Shown here piece after piece: positions 62,108-64,000 of a DNA stretch of 64,000 nucleotides. The position numbers and the translations under genes were made by a program. The notes under the pieces are model-generated. The model made no database searches, was not told the DNA's origin, and saw only the letters and a program-made list of their open reading frames with translations. This DNA comes from an uncultured Clostridia bacterium (GTDB lineage Bacteria; Bacillota; Clostridia; Oscillospirales; Ruminococcaceae): NCBI GenBank assembly GCA_947629335.1, contig CANRDI010000003.1, forward strand, positions 1 to 64,000. Reading direction: 5' to 3'. Numbering within the stretch: the stretch's first letter is position 1; every line of letters starts with the position of its first letter.

Positions 62108-62572
62108 ATGGAAAGATTTTGTTCAAGATGCGGTTCTCTTGTTGAAGGAAACGGCGAGTTTTGCCCGACCTGCGGCGAAAGGCTCAGCTCGGCGGTAAAT
62201 CTCGAAAAGCCTGCGGCAGAAAACAATAATGCAAATTTTTATCCAAATCAAAACGCTGCTTCGGGCATGGGTACTCAAAACAGCAATTATTCCGCAATGC
62301 CTAATTATCCGCAGGTTTATAACACCGTGAACTCAAATCCCGCAGGATCAATGTCCGTGGGACAATGGGTGCTGACGATATTTCTCTCGTCGCTCGGTTT
62401 TATCGGATTAATTTTGCTTATTGTGTGGGGATTTGGTTCTGACGTAAATTCGCCGAGGCGAAATTATGCTCGTGCAATGCTTATCATTGATGTGATTGCC
62501 ATAGGGATTGCGATCTTGTTGAGTATATTGTTCATTCTTGCAGGAATAAATTTTGATGAATATCTTTTTTAG
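62108..62572 (+). CDS. Zinc-ribbon membrane protein
   Basis: 154 residues. An N-terminal zinc ribbon CSRCGSL...CPTCGER is followed by an Asn/Gln-rich, probably disordered stretch (NNNANFYPNQNAAS). Two hydrophobic helices close the protein (WVLTIFLSSLGFIGLILLIVWGF and LIIDVIAIGIAILLSILFILAGI). The function is not known. GGAGAGG precedes the ATG. It is 36 bases after the acetyltransferase gene. Confidence 0.85.
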   Translation: MERFCSRCGSLVEGNGEFCPTCGERLSSAVNLEKPAAENNNANFYPNQNAASGMGTQNSNYSAMPNYPQVYNTVNSNPAGSMSVGQWVLTIFLSSLGFIGLILLIVWGFGSDVNSPRRNYARAMLIIDVIAIGIAILLSILFILAGINFDEYLF

Positions 62573-62606
62573 AAATACTAATTGACGCGTCATATTTTTG
62601 TTTACT

Positions 62607-62642
62607 AAGACCCGCTTTCGGATATCGAGGGCGGGTCTTTAA
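62607..62642 (+). terminator. Terminator after the zinc-ribbon gene
   Basis: AAGACCCGC pairs with GCGGGTCTT over a 15-base loop, followed by TAATTATTAA. The T-run is short, so strength is moderate. Confidence 0.65.
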
Positions 62643-62654
62643 TTATTAACAACA

Positions 62655-62830
62655 TAAGCTGTTTCGGCATAAAATATCTTGCGGAAACCCGAACGGGAGA
62701 ATTTTGTGCCCTGTTAAAGAGCCGAGTTCTGTTCGGATTTGCGCGGGGTAAAAACCACAGCCGCGCCGATGGTGGCAGAGCTTGTGCAATGCCCGCGAAT
62801 AGCCGGAGGCTCATAACGGCTGTTTGAAAT
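62655..62830 (+). ncRNA. Candidate structured RNA, unassigned
   Basis: Four or more hairpins in about 175 bases: GGCATAAAAT pairing with ATTTTGTGCC (62666-62710, one G-U, inner CCCG-AA-CGGG); CCGA/TCGG (62722-62736); GCGCGG/CCGCGC (62741-62766); AGCCG/CGGCT (62801-62821). The segment resembles no RNA family I know (not tmRNA, RNase P, SRP or 6S by the motifs I can check). The minus-strand ORF at 62605-62814 has no ribosome site and is not supported. No convincing promoter or terminator was found. Confidence 0.35.
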
Positions 62831-62846
62831 ACCCAAAGGCGCTGTT

Positions 62847-62925
62847 GACAGTTTACGGTGTACAGTTTACGGTATGCAGTGATTGCTCTGACTTAATAAA
62901 AGTTTGCTGTACACTGTATACTGTC
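62847..62925. repeat. Short inverted-repeat element, relative of the feoB element
   Basis: GACAGTTTACGGTGTACAG at the left faces CTGTACACTGTATACTGTC at the right (16 of 19 positions complementary), 79 bases in all. The ends match those of the 14456-14633 element. A second hairpin GCGAGGGAA/TTCCCTCGC sits just outside at about 62943-62973. Confidence 0.7.
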
Positions 62926-63015
62926 GGCTGCCAACAGGGAGAGCGAGGGAATCCCGTCGGGGGTTCCCTCGCAATCTGTTATAAGGAAAATTGAAAACAT
63001 TTTATCCTAATAAAT

Positions 63016-63072
63016 ACCGCCCTTTGTATCGTCAGTTGTCAGCTGACGAAATAAAAGGGCGGCATTTTTTAT
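63016..63072 (-). terminator. Rho-independent terminator for the small protein gene
   Basis: CCGCCCTTT/AAAGGGCGG with inner CGTCAG/CTGACG, reading on the minus strand directly after the stop of the 43-residue ORF. The T-run (TATTTATT) is modest on the minus strand and stronger on the plus strand. Confidence 0.75.
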
Positions 63073-63200
63073 TGTCTGATATAAATTCCCTGTTCTTCCA
63101 TATAGTCCTCAAGCTCCTGCTTCATATCGCGGATCTTTTCTTCGTCCTGTTTTACCTGTTCATTCTGCTTTTGCTCGGCGGTTTTTTCTTTATCGTCCAT
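63069..63200 (-). CDS. Small acidic coiled-coil-like protein, 43 residues
   Basis: Not in the ORF track. The product starts MDDKEKTAEQ and ends EEQGIYIRQ, is nearly all charged or polar, and has heptad-like Leu/Ile/Met spacing in IRDMKQELEDYM, so a single helix or coiled coil is likely. A strong GGAGGTG ribosome site lies nine bases before the ATG, and a terminator follows the stop. No function is known. It sits between ppk1 and the structured region. Confidence 0.7.
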   Translation of the reverse strand: MDDKEKTAEQKQNEQVKQDEEKIRDMKQELEDYMEEQGIYIRQ

Positions 63201-63289
63201 AATATAATTCACCTCCAAAGCTCCCTATTAAAATTATACAACATTTTTGCGCGTTTGTAAAGAGCAGTTTGACTTTGTTTCAGATTTTT

Positions 63290-64000
63290 TTATTTCCTTA
63301 TTTTTCTTATTTTTACTCTGACAGGAATTGACGTATCGTCTGACGCGGTTTGCCCCGGCGAGTTGTCGGTATTCTGCGCGTTATTATAAGCCAGCTCGTA
63401 AAAATATATCTGCGAGTTAAGCAGAGCGCCGTCTTGCGGAACTCTGCGATAATGCCCGTCGGACATAAGCTCGCGCGCCTTTACGTTGTCTTTCATACAA
63501 GTGTTGAAGATGTTGCATACCCTGTCGGCAAGCGCCTTGTCAAGAACAGGCGCGGCAACTTCAACTCTCCGCTCGGTATTTCTCGTCATAAAGTCCGCGC
63601 TTGAAATATAAACTCTCCTGCGGTCGTTTTTACCGAAAATGTAAATTCGGCTGTGTTCAAGAAAACGCCCGACAATCGAAATCACGCGGATATTCTCGGT
63701 TTCGTTCGGAATACCCGGAATAAGACAGCATATCCCTCTCACCACAAGCTCGATCTTAACTCCTGCGCGCGACGCTTCGGCGAGCTTTTCGATAAGGTCT
63801 TTATCCGTAAGCGAGTTTATTTTTATCGCTATATAGCCGTCCTTGCCGTATGTTATCTCGTTGTCGATAAGCTCGACAATGCGGCTCTTTAAGCCCTTTG
63901 GCGCGACAAGCAGCTTATTTGTGCTTTCGACCGTGCTTGCTTCGGTGAGCGCATTGAAAACAACCGACGCGTCCGCGCCTATCTCTTTATCTGCGGTCAT
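63290..64000 (-). CDS. ppk1: Polyphosphate kinase, C-terminal part (cut by window edge)
   Basis: The visible 236 residues are the C-terminal half of PPK1; the N-terminal part lies beyond 64000. Recognisable parts are PKGLKSRIVELIDNEI, AIKINSLTDKDLIEKL, VRGICCLIPGIP, VGRFLEHSRIYIFG with the active-site His, and VYISSADFMTRNTERRVEVAAPV. It makes inorganic polyphosphate from ATP. The C-terminal tail RVKIRKIRK is lysine-rich. The ORF-track start at 64000 is only the window edge. Confidence 0.93.
   Translation of the reverse strand: MTADKEIGADASVVFNALTEASTVESTNKLLVAPKGLKSRIVELIDNEITYGKDGYIAIKINSLTDKDLIEKLAEASRAGVKIELVVRGICCLIPGIPNETENIRVISIVGRFLEHSRIYIFGKNDRRRVYISSADFMTRNTERRVEVAAPVLDKALADRVCNIFNTCMKDNVKARELMSDGHYRRVPQDGALLNSQIYFYELAYNNAQNTDNSPGQTASDDTSIPVRVKIRKIRK

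Noticed and set aside
62605-62814. 69-residue minus-strand ORF
   Set aside because: It runs through the terminator and the structured region and lacks a ribosome site.
62655-62830. Known RNAs (tmRNA, 6S, RNase P, SRP)
   Set aside because: None of their conserved sequences were visible; left as unassigned.

Overview
The window comes from the chromosome of a spore-forming Firmicute, most likely an Oscillospiraceae/Ruminococcus-like Clostridium relative. This is inferred from SpoIVB and a YaaH/SleL-type spore hydrolase, a type III glutamine synthetase, the DUF421-DUF4363 pair, the rplI-dnaB-tilS-hpt-ftsH order, RNase J, GdpP, AGGAGG-type ribosome sites, and TTGACA/TATAAT-type promoters with 17-bp spacers. 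No rRNA, tRNA, phage, insertion sequence or CRISPR array was recognised.

Layout. 0.4-8.5 kb: a small amidase-like protein and a LysM-GH18 spore hydrolase; the DUF421/DUF4363 membrane pair; a sugar isomerase-like protein with prolyl-tRNA synthetase; then a TraB-like lipoprotein, a YfcE phosphodiesterase and thiamine pyrophosphokinase. 9.5-15.2 kb: glnN with a candidate attenuated leader, feoAB, and a histidine phosphatase convergent with feoB. 15.4-24.2 kb: an XRE regulator, then a dense minus-strand RNA/ribosome-maturation cluster (rlmB, a P-type-ATPase-like pseudoenzyme, tadA, a flippase, rimM, trmD, era). 24.6-32.7 kb: comM, then malQ, a TtcA-like protein, a type I pullulanase and an aminopeptidase P. 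33.7-45.9 kb: an eight-gene Ter stress operon on the minus strand (TerY-like VWA protein, PP2C, kinase, Ca2+-ATPase, TerD, a TerD fusion, YceG-like, TelA) behind a consensus promoter. 46.7-64 kb: a GtrA-like protein, a Clp ATPase, spoIVB, rnj, gdpP-rplI-dnaB-tilS, hpt-ftsH, an acetyltransferase, a zinc-ribbon membrane protein, a 43-residue small protein and the 3' part of ppk1.

The non-coding DNA is unusually rich in structure. Four intergenic clusters (1-395, 6168-6416, 8491-9420, 32709-33660) are mosaics of perfect hairpins. One 127-bp tandem repeat lies before malQ, and a related 196-bp duplication sits inside the Ter operon. A short inverted-repeat element supplies the stop codons of two convergent genes.

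The most interesting signal is a palindromic promoter element found before comM, the GtrA gene (as a four-unit, 106-bp tandem array) and hpt-ftsH. In each, TTGNNN, 17 bp and a TANAAT box are followed without a gap by a perfect 9-bp palindrome with an AGA centre that overlaps the -10 box and start site. The arms change in a compensating way between copies. Other observations worth a second look are the catalytically dead P-type-ATPase-like protein, the Ter operon that pairs a calcium pump with a TerY-PP2C-kinase triad, a TrmD with a C-terminal extension, and a multi-hairpin region after the zinc-ribbon gene that may be an unassigned RNA.
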